A stretch of 64,000 bases of DNA from Streptomyces sp. SS1-1 (GCF_008973465.1 NZ_WBXN01000004.1:6364501-6428500), one strand, 5' to 3'. Numbered from the stretch's first letter, positions 33,434 through 42,047 are shown. The notes: generated by a model not told the origin, from the sequence alone. Made by a program: numbers and translations.

Positions 33434-34438
33434 TCAGGACAGCCGCACCTCCTCGATCGTCACCGGGCGGTGCTCCCGCAGCGACAGCGTGCACGCGTCG
33501 GCGATCCAGCCCGCCTCCAAGGCGTCCTCGACCGTGCAGGGGGACGGCCGCGAGCCGGCCACGACCTCGGTGAACGCGGTGAGTTCGGCGCGGTAGGCGT
33601 CGGTGAAGCGGTCCATGAAGAAGTCGTGCGGGGTGCCCGCCGGGAACGTCACGCCGGGCTCCACCGAGCGCAGCGGCAGTTTGTCCTCCAGGCCGACCGC
33701 GATGGAGTCCTGGAAGCCGTGGATCTCCATGCGGACGTCGTAACCGCGCGCGTTGTGCCGCGAGTTGGAGACCACGGCGATGGTGCCGTCGTCCAGGGTG
33801 AGGATCGCGCCGGTGGTGTCCGCGTCGCCCGCGTCCGCGATGTAGTCGGCGCCCTTGTTGCCGCCGACCGCGTACACCTCCCTGACCTCGCGGCCGGTCA
33901 CCCAGCGGATGATGTCGAAGTCGTGCACGGAGCAGTCGCGGAAGATACCGCCGGACGCGGCGATGTACGCGGCCGGCGGCGGCGCCGGGTCCAGCGTGGT
34001 CGAGCGCACGGTGTGCAGCGTGCCCAGCTCACCGCTCCGCACGGAGTCCCGGGCGGCGACGAACCCGGCGTCGAAGCGCCGGTTGTAGCCGATCTGGATG
34101 GGCACGTCCTTGTCCTGGACGGCCTTGAGGACCTGGACGCCCTCGCTCATGGTGCGGGCGACGGGCTTCTCACAGAAGACGGGGATGCCCGCCTCGACGC
34201 CGGCCAGGATCAGCGCGGGGTGGGCGTCGGTCGCGGCGGCGACGACGATGCCGTCCACACCGGCCGACAGCAGGGCCTGCGGCGAGTCCACGACCTCGGC
34301 GCCGAACCGTTCCGCGGCGGCCTTGGCGGCGTCCGTGAACGGGTCGGTGACGACGAGGGAGTCCACCACGTCGAGACCGGCGAGGGTCTCGGCGTGGAAG
34401 GCGCCGATACGGCCGAGGCCGAGGATTCCGATACGCAT
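33434..34438 (-). CDS. iolG: inositol 2-dehydrogenase (Gfo/Idh/MocA family), second copy
   Basis: 334 residues. IGILGLGRIGAFHAETLAG is the NAD site, VFCEKPVARTMSEG has the catalytic EKP Lys, and IGYNRRFDAGFVAARD with DCSVHDFDIIRWVTG are classic IolG blocks. It oxidises myo-inositol or a close isomer to inosose with NAD+. It forms a leftward group with the SDR (58 bp away) and the PhyH-type dioxygenase, probably controlled by the divergent LacI protein. Its C-terminus converges with the NUDIX/kinase island. Confidence 0.9.
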   Translation of the reverse strand: MRIGILGLGRIGAFHAETLAGLDVVDSLVVTDPFTDAAKAAAERFGAEVVDSPQALLSAGVDGIVVAAATDAHPALILAGVEAGIPVFCEKPVARTMSEGVQVLKAVQDKDVPIQIGYNRRFDAGFVAARDSVRSGELGTLHTVRSTTLDPAPPPAAYIAASGGIFRDCSVHDFDIIRWVTGREVREVYAVGGNKGADYIADAGDADTTGAILTLDDGTIAVVSNSRHNARGYDVRMEIHGFQDSIAVGLEDKLPLRSVEPGVTFPAGTPHDFFMDRFTDAYRAELTAFTEVVAGSRPSPCTVEDALEAGWIADACTLSLREHRPVTIEEVRLS

Positions 34439-34496
34439 GCTGCAACTTCCTTGTCGAGCAGGGGGATTACGAGGGAGGGGAGGGGATGCGCGACTG

Positions 34497-35273
34497 CTAG
34501 TCGAGGCCGCCGAGGACGTTCTGGTCCCAGTCGATCACCGAGCCGGTGACCACACCCGACCGCTCGGACAGCAGGAACACCACGAAGTCGGCGATCTCGT
34601 CGGGCTGTCCGAGCTTGCCCATGGGCAGCTTCGCGGCCGCCCGCTCCCGCCAGTCGTCGGACGCCGCGTGGAACGTCCTCTGGGTGACGTCCTCGCCCTC
34701 GGTCGCCGTCCAGCCGATGTTCAGGCCGTTGATCCGGACGCGGTCCCAGCGGTGCGCGTGCGCGGCGTTGCGGGTGAGGCCCACCAGACCGGCCTTGGCG
34801 GCGACGTACGGCGCCAGGAACGGCTGCCCGCCGTGCGCGGAGGACGTGATGATGTTGACGATCGTGCCGGGCTCGCCGCGCGTCACCATGTCGGCCACGG
34901 CGGCCTGCATGGCGAAGAACGGCGCCTTCAGGTTGATCGCGATGTGCTGGTCGAACAGCTCGGGCGTGGTGTCCAGGAGCGTGCCCCGGGACGTCAGACC
35001 CGCCGAGTTGACCAGGCAGTCGATCCGGCCGTACGCGGCCACGACCTCGGCGACCGAGGAGCTCGCCCGCTCGGCGTCCGCGAGGTCGGCCTGGACGAAC
35101 ATCGCCTTGCCCCCGGCGGCCGTCAGCCCGGCCACCAGGGCCTCACCGGGCTCCGCGCGGCGCCCGGTGACGGCCACGACCGCCCCCTCGCGCACGGCGG
35201 CCCGGGCGACGGCGGCACCGACGCCCTGACTGCCGCCGTTGACGAGGACGACCTTGTCGTCGAGAAGTCCCAT
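34497..35273 (-). CDS. SDR-family oxidoreductase
   Basis: 258 residues, classical SDR. VVLVNGGSQGVGAAVARAA has the TGxxxGxG-type cofactor site (NGGSQGVG), LVNSAGLTS the NAG-like strand, and IITSSAHGG with PYVAAKAGLVGLTR the catalytic Ser-Tyr-x-x-x-Lys. It is an NAD(P)-dependent dehydrogenase or reductase of a hydroxyl or keto group. Lying between iolG and a PhyH-type dioxygenase gene, it probably acts on an inositol-derived or related cyclitol or sugar. It starts 21 bp after the dioxygenase gene. The substrate is not predictable. Confidence 0.85.
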   Translation of the reverse strand: MGLLDDKVVLVNGGSQGVGAAVARAAVREGAVVAVTGRRAEPGEALVAGLTAAGGKAMFVQADLADAERASSSVAEVVAAYGRIDCLVNSAGLTSRGTLLDTTPELFDQHIAINLKAPFFAMQAAVADMVTRGEPGTIVNIITSSAHGGQPFLAPYVAAKAGLVGLTRNAAHAHRWDRVRINGLNIGWTATEGEDVTQRTFHAASDDWRERAAAKLPMGKLGQPDEIADFVVFLLSERSGVVTGSVIDWDQNVLGGLD

Positions 35274-35294
35274 GGGTGTTCCGGGTCCTTTCCG

Positions 35295-36461
35295 TCAGCT
35301 CTCGCGCCGCTCGGCGGCGGCCCGCAGGTCCTCGCGCAGCGCCTCGGGGGTCCGGCCCTCGGCGAGCGCCCGCCGCACGGTCTCCGCCTGGGACGGCGGG
35401 GCCAGTCCGTCGACCGGCGGGTCGGCGTCCAGGTTCGTGGGGAACGGGTAGCCCTCGGCGCTCGCGGCGATCACGTTCTCCGCCCAGGCGGCGCCGGCGC
35501 CCCCGGCGACCCGGTCCAGCAGCACCGGGTAGACGGCGTTCACCACGGCCTCGCGGTCCACCGTCTCCATGGCCCGCCCGAACGCCGACGACACCTGCAG
35601 GAGGTTGGCGGTGCGCCGGATGTCCGCCGAGCGGTTGGTGCCGGCGGCGTGGAACAGCGCGGGGTTGAAGAAGACCGCGTCGCCCTTGGCGAGCGGGAGC
35701 TGCACGTGGTGCGCCTCGAAGTAGTCCTGGAACGCGGGCAGCCGCCAGGCGAGATACCCCGGCGTGTAGCGCTGCGAGTGGGGGAGGTACATCGTCGGCC
35801 CGGACTCCACCGGCATGTCGCAGTGCGCGACGGCGCCCTGGAGGGTCAGCGCGGGGGACAGCGTGTGCACGTGCGCCGGATAGGCGGCCGCCACCTCGTT
35901 CGACAGGAAGCCCAGGTGGTAGTCGCGGTGCACGCTCTGCGCGGCACCGCCCGGGTTGACCACGTTCACCTGCGAGGTGACCTGGTAGCCCGGCCCCAGC
36001 CAGGCCGTCGACACCAGGGCGAGCATGTCGTTCGCGTAGTAGTCGGCGAACGCGGCCGGGTCGTGCAGGGCGGCCTTCTCCAGGGCGTTCCACACGCGGT
36101 CGTTGGCCCCCGGCTTGGCGAAGTGGTCGCCGGCGGCGGTGCCCGCGGCGCGCTGCTCCGCGATCAGCGCGTCGAACACGGCGGTGAGCCGGTCGACGAC
36201 CGCCGGGTCGGGGAAGGCGCCCTCCAGGACCACGATGCCGGGACCGTTCGCGAGGGCGCGCACCAGCTCGGCCCGGACCTCCCGCGGGTCGTCCGCCGCG
36301 CGCAGACGGGCGCTGTCGTACAGAAGGACGCCCTGCTCCACGGAACGGGCGTACGGGTAGTCGGCGCGGTCGGTCGTCCGTTCGACCAGCTCACGGAAGT
36401 CCGCGAGGTCGCAGTCGCGCTCGGACAGCCACACCGGGCGGTGCGTGGAAGTGAGAGACAT
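35295..36461 (-). CDS. phytanoyl-CoA dioxygenase (PhyH)-family protein
   Basis: 388 residues. QSVHRDYHLGFL near residue 175 contains the HxD iron motif, and NPALFHAAGTNRSADIRRTA near residue 270 gives the distal His and the 2-oxoglutarate-binding Arg. Together they make the facial triad of Fe(II)/2-oxoglutarate oxygenases, in a jelly roll of usual PhyH length. It probably hydroxylates a small cyclic or sugar-like substrate in the cytoplasm. It is the first gene of a three-gene leftward unit (PhyH, SDR, iolG) and is divergent from a LacI regulator with a palindrome between them. Confidence 0.8.
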   Translation of the reverse strand: MSLTSTHRPVWLSERDCDLADFRELVERTTDRADYPYARSVEQGVLLYDSARLRAADDPREVRAELVRALANGPGIVVLEGAFPDPAVVDRLTAVFDALIAEQRAAGTAAGDHFAKPGANDRVWNALEKAALHDPAAFADYYANDMLALVSTAWLGPGYQVTSQVNVVNPGGAAQSVHRDYHLGFLSNEVAAAYPAHVHTLSPALTLQGAVAHCDMPVESGPTMYLPHSQRYTPGYLAWRLPAFQDYFEAHHVQLPLAKGDAVFFNPALFHAAGTNRSADIRRTANLLQVSSAFGRAMETVDREAVVNAVYPVLLDRVAGGAGAAWAENVIAASAEGYPFPTNLDADPPVDGLAPPSQAETVRRALAEGRTPEALREDLRAAAERRES

Positions 36462-36503
36462 CGTCGTCCTCTCGATGACAGGGGCGGCTCAGTGATGCCA
36501 TTC

Positions 36504-36515
36504 TTGTCCTGACAA
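36504..36515. promoter_or_regulatory. palindrome between PhyH and LacI genes
   Basis: TTGTC-CT-GACAA is a perfect short inverted repeat in the 106-bp divergent gap. It is a plausible site for the adjacent LacI protein. It lacks the central CG usual for LacI operators, so the assignment is tentative. Confidence 0.35.
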
Positions 36516-36567
36516 TCCCGTCGAACAACCAGCAGGAAGCCATCAAAAACCCCTCAGGAGCCGTCGC

Positions 36568-37596
36568 ATGGGCCACCCCTTCCCGATCCGGGAGATCGCA
36601 CGTCAGGCGGGTCTGAGCGAGGCCACCGTCGACCGGGTCCTCAACGGCCGCAAGGGGGTGCGCGAGAGCACCGCGCGCGAGGTCCACCAGGCCATCGCCG
36701 ACCTCGACCGGCAGCGCACCCAGGTCCGCCTCCAGGGCCGTACCTTCATGGTCGACATCGTCATGCAGGCCCCGCAGCGGTTCACCACGGCCGTCCGCGC
36801 CGCCCTGGAGGCCGAACTGCCGGCGCTGCACCCGGCCGTGGTGCGCTCCCGCTTCCACTTCCGGGAGACCGGGCCCGTCGCGGAACTGACCGGCACGCTC
36901 GACCGCATCGCCCGCCGCGGCTCGCAGGGCGTCATCCTCAAGGCCCCGGACGTCCCCGAGGTCACCGCCGCCGTCGCCCGGCTCGTGGACGCCGGCATCC
37001 CGGTCGTCACCCTGGTCACGGACCTCCCCGCCACGGCCCGCCTCGCCTACGTCGGCATCGACAACCGGGCCGCGGGCGCCACCGCCGCCTACCTCATGGG
37101 CCAGTGGCTGGGGGACCGGCCCGGCAACGTGCTGACCAGCCTCAGCAGCGGCTTCTTCCGCAACGAGGAGGAGCGCGAGATGGGCTTCCGCAGCGCCATG
37201 CGGACCCTGCACCCCGAGCGCACCCTCGTGGAGATCGCCGAGGGCCAGGGACTGGACGCCACCCAGTACGACCTGGTGCGGGCCGCGCTGGAACGCGACC
37301 CGGACATCCGCGCCGTCTACTCCATCGGCGGCGGCAACATCGCCACCCTGCGCGCCTTCGAGGACCTCGGTCGCGCGTGCGCGGTGTTCGTCGCCCACGA
37401 CCTGGACGGGGACAACACCCGGCTGCTGCGCGAGCACCGGCTGTCCGTCGTGCTCCACCACGACCTGCGGCACGACCTGCGCGAGGCGTGCCACGTGGTG
37501 ATGCGGGCGCACGGCGCGCTGCCCCCGGCCGGGCCGACGGTGCCGTCGGCGATCCAGGTGGTGACGCCGTACAACATGCCGGCGCCCATCGGGTGA
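36568..37596 (+). CDS. LacI-family transcriptional regulator
   Basis: 342 residues. The helix-turn-helix PIREIARQAGLSEATVDRVL and the hinge-helix NGRKGVRESTA are at the N-terminus; a periplasmic-binding-like effector domain follows (IVMQAPQRFTTAVRAAL, YVGIDNRAAGATAAYLMG, IRAVYSIGGGNIATLRAF). It resembles the inositol- and ribose-type sensing branch. CAGGAG lies 9 nt before ATG 36568. Divergent from the PhyH-SDR-iolG unit, it most likely represses that unit in the absence of a cyclitol or sugar inducer. The effector is unknown. Confidence 0.88.
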   Translation: MGHPFPIREIARQAGLSEATVDRVLNGRKGVRESTAREVHQAIADLDRQRTQVRLQGRTFMVDIVMQAPQRFTTAVRAALEAELPALHPAVVRSRFHFRETGPVAELTGTLDRIARRGSQGVILKAPDVPEVTAAVARLVDAGIPVVTLVTDLPATARLAYVGIDNRAAGATAAYLMGQWLGDRPGNVLTSLSSGFFRNEEEREMGFRSAMRTLHPERTLVEIAEGQGLDATQYDLVRAALERDPDIRAVYSIGGGNIATLRAFEDLGRACAVFVAHDLDGDNTRLLREHRLSVVLHHDLRHDLREACHVVMRAHGALPPAGPTVPSAIQVVTPYNMPAPIG

Positions 37597-37662
37597 CGGC
37601 CGGACGGCCGGCCCGGGCGTGTACGCCGCCCGGGCCGGCCGCGGCTCCCTACCGTCGTGCGC

Positions 37663-38274
37663 ATGTGGAAATCGATCCCGGACGGCGAACCGGACCGGCT
37701 GGTGGCCCTCGCCGACGGCGTGTTCGCCATCGCCCTCACCCTGCTGGTCCTGGACTTCTCCGTCCCCCAGAACCTCGACCCGGCCGACTACGACGACGCC
37801 CTGCGCGAACTCCTGCCGAACTTCGGGGCGTACGCGCTGAGCGTGCTGGTGCTCGGCGCGTTCTGGCGGGAGCACCGGCGGATCTTCGGCTACGTCCGGC
37901 AGGTCGACGGGCAGCTGATCACGCTGTCCATCCTGGGACTGGGCGTCGCGGCCCTGCTGCCCTTCCCCACCAAGCTCCTCGCCGAGTACGGCAGGGAGCC
38001 CGAGTCGGTCGCCGCGTACGCGGCGACGGTCGCCGCGCTGGGCGCCGCCGACCTCGCGGTGGTCCTCCTGCTGGCCCGGCGCTCCTGGCTGCGCGGCCCG
38101 GCGGGACCGCCGGAGGGCTTCCGGCTCTTCGCCGTCGACCTCGCGGTCACGGTGGTGGTGTTCGCCGCCAGCGTGCCCCTCGCCCTGGCGTACGGCCAGG
38201 CCGCCATGTGGCTCTGGCTGGTCATGGCCCCGTTCAAGGTGGCCATCGGCCGGCGCGCGCAGCGGGCGCGCTGA
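37663..38274 (+). CDS. TMEM175/DUF1211-family membrane protein
   Basis: 203 residues. PDRLVALADGVFAIALTLLV near the N-terminus carries the RxxxFSDGVFAIxxTLLVL-type signature of TMEM175 (DUF1211). About six hydrophobic segments follow in total, with the second block AYALSVLVLGAFWREHRRIF. Bacterial TMEM175 proteins form potassium-permeable channels in the plasma membrane. ATG 37663 is preferred; GTG 37657 is possible. No good ribosome site is visible. The 3' end runs into an imperfect 45/42-bp tandem repeat (38260-38346). No functional link with the flanking sugar genes is evident. Confidence 0.85.
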   Translation: MWKSIPDGEPDRLVALADGVFAIALTLLVLDFSVPQNLDPADYDDALRELLPNFGAYALSVLVLGAFWREHRRIFGYVRQVDGQLITLSILGLGVAALLPFPTKLLAEYGREPESVAAYAATVAALGAADLAVVLLLARRSWLRGPAGPPEGFRLFAVDLAVTVVVFAASVPLALAYGQAAMWLWLVMAPFKVAIGRRAQRAR

Positions 38275-38346
38275 CGACGGGGGCAGCGGGTGCGTTGAAG
38301 CGGGCAGCGGGCGCGCTGACGGGGGCAGCGGATGCGTTGACGCGGG
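38260..38346. repeat. imperfect tandem duplication, 45 and 42 bp
   Basis: Two adjacent units begin CAGCGGGCGCGCTGACG and differ by a 3-bp deletion and two substitutions. Within each unit the half CAGCGG(G/A)TGCGTTGA is itself a diverged partial copy. The repeat covers the stop codon of the TMEM175 gene and the gap before the convergent oxidoreductase gene. It looks like replication slippage in non-coding DNA. Confidence 0.7.
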
Positions 38347-38351
38347 CGCCC

Positions 38352-39512
38352 TCAGCCCTGCGCCGCCACGTCCACCCACGTGCCGTCGGCCGCCGAGCGC
38401 ACCATCGCGTCCAGGACGGCCGCGCTGCGCACCGCGTCGTCCAGCGTGGCGCCGTAGGGCGTGTCCTCGGCGATCGACCGCAGGAACCGGTACGCCTCGA
38501 CGACCTTGAGGTCGTCGTAGCCCATCGCGTTCGCCGCGCCCGGCTGGAAGGCGCCGAACTCCCCGTCGCCGGGGCCCACATGGACGGTGGCGACCGGCTG
38601 GTCCTGGTAGGCGGTGCCGCGGCCGACCCTCAGCTCGCCCATCCGGCGGAAGTCCCAGGACACCGTGCCCCGGGTGCCGTGCACCTCGAAGCCGTAGTTG
38701 TTCTGCTCGCCCACCGAGACCCGGCAGGCCTCCAGCACACCGCGCGCCCCGGAGGCGAACCGCAGCAGGCAGGAGACGTAGTCCTCGTTCTCGACCGGAC
38801 CGAGCTCGCCGGTCGCGAGGGTGTGCCCGGCGGTGGCGGCGGTCGGCCGAGCCCGCTCGGGGACGAAGATCGCGGTGTCGGCGGTCAGCGCGGCGATGTC
38901 GCCGAGGAGGAAGCGCGCGAGGTCCACGCCGTGCGAGGCGAGGTCGCCCAGCACTCCGCTGCCGCCGCGCTCACGCTCGTAACGCCAGGTCAGGGCACCC
39001 TGCGGGTGGGCGGCGTAGTCGCTGAACAGACGGATGCGCACATGGGTCACGGTGCCGAGGTCACCGGACGCGATGAGGTCGCGGGCGGTCTCGACGGCGG
39101 GCGCGTTGCGGTAGTTGAAGCCGACGGCGGAGCGCACGCCGGCCCGCGCGGCCGCGTCGGCCACGGCCCGGGCGTCCCCGGCGGTCAGCCCGACCGGCTT
39201 CTCGATCCACAGGTGCTTGCCGGCCTCGGCCATCGCCACACCGATCTCCCGGTGCAGGAAGTTCGGCGCCGTGACGCTGACCGCTCGGACACGCGGGTCG
39301 GCGGCGACCTCGCGCCAGTCCCGGGTCGCCGAGGCGAACCCGTAGCGCGCGGCGGCCTCCTCGGCCCGGCCGGGCACCTCCTCGGCGACGGTCACCAGCT
39401 CCGGGCGCAGCGGCAGGTCCGGGTAGTGGTGCGTGAGGCGGGCGTACGCCTGCGTGTGCACGCGCCCCATCCAGCCGAATCCGACGACGGCGACGCCGAG
39501 CGTGTCCACCAT
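38352..39512 (-). CDS. Gfo/Idh/MocA-family sugar oxidoreductase
   Basis: 386 residues, longer than the two inositol dehydrogenases here. LGVAVVGFGWMGRVHTQAYA is the NAD site, HLWIEKPVGLT the EKP block, VGFNYRNAPAVE a motif of the glucose-fructose oxidoreductase-like branch, and GDLASHGVDLARFLLGD the catalytic Asp/His region. It probably oxidises or epimerises a sugar or sugar acid with NAD(P). It is divergent from a LacI gene, and a palindrome (39524-39538) sits just upstream of its start. The substrate is unknown. Confidence 0.85.
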   Translation of the reverse strand: MVDTLGVAVVGFGWMGRVHTQAYARLTHHYPDLPLRPELVTVAEEVPGRAEEAAARYGFASATRDWREVAADPRVRAVSVTAPNFLHREIGVAMAEAGKHLWIEKPVGLTAGDARAVADAAARAGVRSAVGFNYRNAPAVETARDLIASGDLGTVTHVRIRLFSDYAAHPQGALTWRYERERGGSGVLGDLASHGVDLARFLLGDIAALTADTAIFVPERARPTAATAGHTLATGELGPVENEDYVSCLLRFASGARGVLEACRVSVGEQNNYGFEVHGTRGTVSWDFRRMGELRVGRGTAYQDQPVATVHVGPGDGEFGAFQPGAANAMGYDDLKVVEAYRFLRSIAEDTPYGATLDDAVRSAAVLDAMVRSAADGTWVDVAAQG

Positions 39513-39523
39513 TGCAGCCCCTC

Positions 39524-39538
39524 ATTGGACCGGTCCAT
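39524..39538. promoter_or_regulatory. LacI operator, copy 1
   Basis: TGGACCGGTCCA (39526-39537) is a perfect palindrome with a central CG, the classic LacI-family operator form. It lies 12 bp before the start codon of the oxidoreductase gene on the minus strand. Confidence 0.75.
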
Positions 39539-39627
39539 TTTCTGTCCGGGCCACCTTGGGTCGCCGCCGCGACCGGTGTCAACCCCCGTCCCGCACGCCA
39601 CCTGCCTTTGACAAGCGCCCTGAGCGC

Positions 39628-39641
39628 ATGGAACGGTCCAT
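39628..39641. promoter_or_regulatory. LacI operator, copy 2
   Basis: ATGGAACGGTCCAT repeats the copy-1 sequence with one asymmetric base. It lies between a TTGACA (39608-39613) and the LacI ATG at 39646, so the regulator probably represses itself. The two copies are about 100 bp apart. Confidence 0.7.
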
Positions 39642-39645
39642 ACCC

Positions 39646-40650
39646 ATGAGACAGCCGACCATCCGTGACGTGGCCGACCGCGCCGGCGTCTCGAAGTCGC
39701 TGGTCTCGCTGGTGCTGCGGGGCTCCGAGCAGGTGCGCCCCGAGAAGCGCGAGGCCGTCCTGCGCGCCGTGCGCGAGCTGGGCTACCGGCCCAACGCCGC
39801 GGCGCGCAGCCTCAGCGAACAGCGCACGCGCACGGTCGGCGTCCTGCTGAACGACCTGCGCAACCCCTGGTTCGTCGACCTCCTCGACGGCCTGAACTCC
39901 CTGCTGCACGACAACGGCCTGCACATGCTCCTTGCCGACGCCCGCCTCAACCGCCGTACCGGCCAGGACCCCGCGGGCCCCCTGCTGGACCTGCGCGTGG
40001 ACGGGCTGGTCGTGGTCGGCACCCTGCCCGACCCGGCGGCGCTCGCCGAGGCGGCCGAGCGGCTGCCGGTGGTGGTCGCCGGCGCGCGCGAACCGGCGCC
40101 CGCCGGGGTGGACGTGGTCGCCAACGACGACGAGCGCGGCGCCCGCCTCGTCACCGAGCACCTCATCGGCCTCGGCCACCGGCGCATCGCGCACATCGCG
40201 GGCTACGGGGCGGTCGGCGAGCTGCGGCGGCGCAGCTTCGAGACGGTGATGCGCGAGCACGGCCTGGCGGACGGGGCGCTCGTCGAGAGCGGCGACATGA
40301 CCGAGGAGGGCGGCTACCGGGCGACGGTCCGGCTGCTGAGCGGCGCGCGGCGGCCGACGGCCGTGTTCGCGGTCAACGACATCTGCGCCATCGGTGCCCT
40401 GTCGGCGGCCGAGGAGTCGGGGCTGCGGGTGCCGCACGACCTGTCGGTCGTCGGCTACGACAACACCAGCATCGCCCGGCTGCGGCACGTCTGGCTGACC
40501 ACCGTCGACAACGCCGGCTACGAGGTCGGCCGGCGTGCCGCCCGGTGCCTGCTGGACCGGTTCGCCGGCACCGGGGGAGCGGGCGGGGTCCGGCTCGCCG
40601 CGCCCGCGCTGGAGATCCGGGGCACGACGGGCCGCCCGCTCACAGATTGA
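39646..40650 (+). CDS. LacI-family transcriptional regulator
   Basis: 334 residues. The N-terminus PTIRDVADRAGVSKSLVSLV is a textbook LacI helix-turn-helix, followed by the hinge RPNAAARSLSEQRT. The effector domain shows VGVLLNDLRNPWFVDLLDGL and GLGHRRIAHIAGYG. ATG 39646 is preferred over ATG 39628 because the operator covers the latter. It is divergent from the Gfo/Idh gene, and matching palindromes lie at both promoters, so it most likely controls both genes. The inducer is unknown, probably a sugar. Confidence 0.9.
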   Translation: MRQPTIRDVADRAGVSKSLVSLVLRGSEQVRPEKREAVLRAVRELGYRPNAAARSLSEQRTRTVGVLLNDLRNPWFVDLLDGLNSLLHDNGLHMLLADARLNRRTGQDPAGPLLDLRVDGLVVVGTLPDPAALAEAAERLPVVVAGAREPAPAGVDVVANDDERGARLVTEHLIGLGHRRIAHIAGYGAVGELRRRSFETVMREHGLADGALVESGDMTEEGGYRATVRLLSGARRPTAVFAVNDICAIGALSAAEESGLRVPHDLSVVGYDNTSIARLRHVWLTTVDNAGYEVGRRAARCLLDRFAGTGGAGGVRLAAPALEIRGTTGRPLTD

Positions 40651-40984
40651 TCGCGTACGCCTTCCGCAGCGTCTCGTGCACGGTCCACGTCGTACGGTCG
40701 CCCTCGCGCAGCACGGCCATGTCGCCCGGCCCCACCTTCAGCGTCGGGCCGCCCTCGACCTCGACGGTCGCCGAACCACTGATCACCACGAAGAGTTCGT
40801 CGGCCTCGGTGTCGGTGACCACGCCCGGCGTGATCTGCCAGATGCCCCGCACCTGACGTCCGTCGGCGGACTCCCACACCACCTTGCCGGTCACCTCGGG
40901 CGTCCCGGAGACGATCTGCTCCGGGGCCAGGGGCTCGGGTTCGAGCTCGGCGTCGGGGATGTGGAGAGCGAAGCTGTGCGTCAT
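40640..40984 (-). CDS. small cupin-domain protein
   Basis: 114 residues, one cupin barrel. GIWQITPGVVTDTEADELFV corresponds to cupin motif 1 with most metal-binding His lost. GPGDMAVLREGDRTTWTVHE is motif 2 with a single His. It is closest to the DUF861/EutQ-like small cupins, whose functions vary (ureidoglycolate-type lyases, regulators). The gene overlaps the 3' end of the convergent LacI gene by 11 bp. ATG 40984 is chosen; upstream codons look non-coding. No substrate can be assigned. Confidence 0.8.
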   Translation of the reverse strand: MTHSFALHIPDAELEPEPLAPEQIVSGTPEVTGKVVWESADGRQVRGIWQITPGVVTDTEADELFVVISGSATVEVEGGPTLKVGPGDMAVLREGDRTTWTVHETLRKAYAINL

Positions 40985-41081
40985 GCGGCCGACCCTAGCC
41001 CGGGGCGGTCGCCGTCCGGTCTGGACACAGTGTGGGGTGGCGGAGGGGGTGGACGGACACTCCGTCTCCGTCGGGCAGCCC

Positions 41082-41161
41082 GTCATATGAACCGTCCTGT
41101 CATATGTACGGATGGTCCGAAGTGGGTCGTACGACGGTCTCGCGTATTGTTGCGTCATATG
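41082..41161. repeat. three copies of GTCATATG
   Basis: GTCATATG occurs at 41082-41089, 41099-41106 and 41154-41161, in a 249-bp non-coding stretch between the cupin and a small membrane-protein gene. Such AT-rich octamers are rare in this GC-rich DNA. They may be regulator half-sites; no protein partner is evident. Confidence 0.4.
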
Positions 41162-41233
41162 CCCGCTGTGACGCGTGGCTGCTCCCGTGATGCAGGGGGC
41201 TCATGAGGTATGGGGTGAAGGGGGGAGCGGGAC

Positions 41234-41485
41234 GTGGTGGCACTTCTCGCGCTGATGGCGGTGGTCGCTTTCGCGGCGACGGCGGGCCTGCCGTGGTGGG
41301 TGGTCGCGCTGGTGACCGTGTTGCTGGCCGGGTTCGTCGGGGGCATGTCCTGGAGTCCGGGACGGGGGCAGAGCGGCGGGGCGGCCCGGGGTCCGGCGCG
41401 CCGACCCGCGCACCCCATGGCCGACCGGGATACGGCCGTGACCCCGGCCGAGACGCCCGTCGGGGCGGCGCCGCCCATGAGGTAG
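41234..41485 (+). CDS. small membrane protein, hypothetical
   Basis: 83 residues. Two hydrophobic stretches (about residues 2-16, and 21-37 with WWVVALVTVLLAGFVGG) are followed by a polar tail rich in Gly, Arg and Pro. GTG 41234 has GGGGAG 7-8 nt upstream. The codon pattern (G/C in third positions) supports coding. It lies just before the second tRNA-Pro. I do not recognise a family. Confidence 0.55.
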   Translation: MVALLALMAVVAFAATAGLPWWVVALVTVLLAGFVGGMSWSPGRGQSGGAARGPARRPAHPMADRDTAVTPAETPVGAAPPMR

Positions 41486-41527
41486 GGTTGACCTGCGTGA
41501 TCACACGGTTCGCCGTGTGACGGGCAC

Positions 41528-41601
<74 letters not shown>

Positions 41602-41630
41602 CGGGAGTCTTCTCCATCGTCGCAGACAAG

Positions 41631-41672
41631 GGCCTCGGCTCACTCAGGTGAGCCGAGGCCTTTGATCTTTTC
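41631..41672 (+). terminator. terminator after second tRNA-Pro
   Basis: GGCCTCGGCTCAC and its perfect complement form a 13-bp stem with a TCAG loop, followed by TTTGATCTTTT, a good intrinsic terminator. Confidence 0.85.
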
Positions 41673-41765
41673 CGAGTGCTCAGGGGACCTCTGAGTACGT
41701 ACTCGCTCCGCGCATGAGTATGCGGGGCGATGGCCGGGGGGCGTGCGGGGGCCAGGATGGTGGTC

Positions 41766-42047
41766 GTGACCGCACCCGACCCGCATTCCGCCTCCGCCCC
41801 CGAGGCGCCGGCGACCGATCCGTTCGCACCGTCCACGCGGGCAGTGCGCGTGTTCGCCGGCATCGGCCTCCTGCTGCTCGCCTTCGCCTACGGGGCGTTC
41901 CTCGTCATCGTGCTCGATCAGGCGTACAGCGGCGCCGGAACAAGCGGGCCCCTGGTGGGTGTGGCCCGGTGGTCGATGGGCCTGTCCGCGATCGCGGGAC
42001 TTCTGGCGCTGTGCCTGCCCGACGCCGCGGTGAGCCCCGCGGCGTGA
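41766..42047 (+). CDS. small membrane protein, hypothetical, possibly truncated
   Basis: 93 residues. A Pro/Ala-rich start (TAPDPHSASAPEAPATDPF) is followed by two membrane segments (FAGIGLLLLAFAYGAFLVIV and SMGLSAIAGLLALCL). GTG 41766 has a CCAGG site 9 nt upstream; ATG 41757 is an alternative. After the TGA at 42045 the same frame stays open to 42119 and reads AVATQYILAFAGPVLAAVDV, which looks like a third membrane helix. A premature stop may therefore have shortened an ancestral protein of about 117 residues. Function is unknown. Confidence 0.6.
   Translation: MTAPDPHSASAPEAPATDPFAPSTRAVRVFAGIGLLLLAFAYGAFLVIVLDQAYSGAGTSGPLVGVARWSMGLSAIAGLLALCLPDAAVSPAA

Noticed and set aside
4796..41527. 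The interval between the two tRNA-Pro genes as an integrative element
   Set aside because: No integrase, excisionase, replication or transfer gene is present and the content is metabolic; only the direct-repeat observation is kept.
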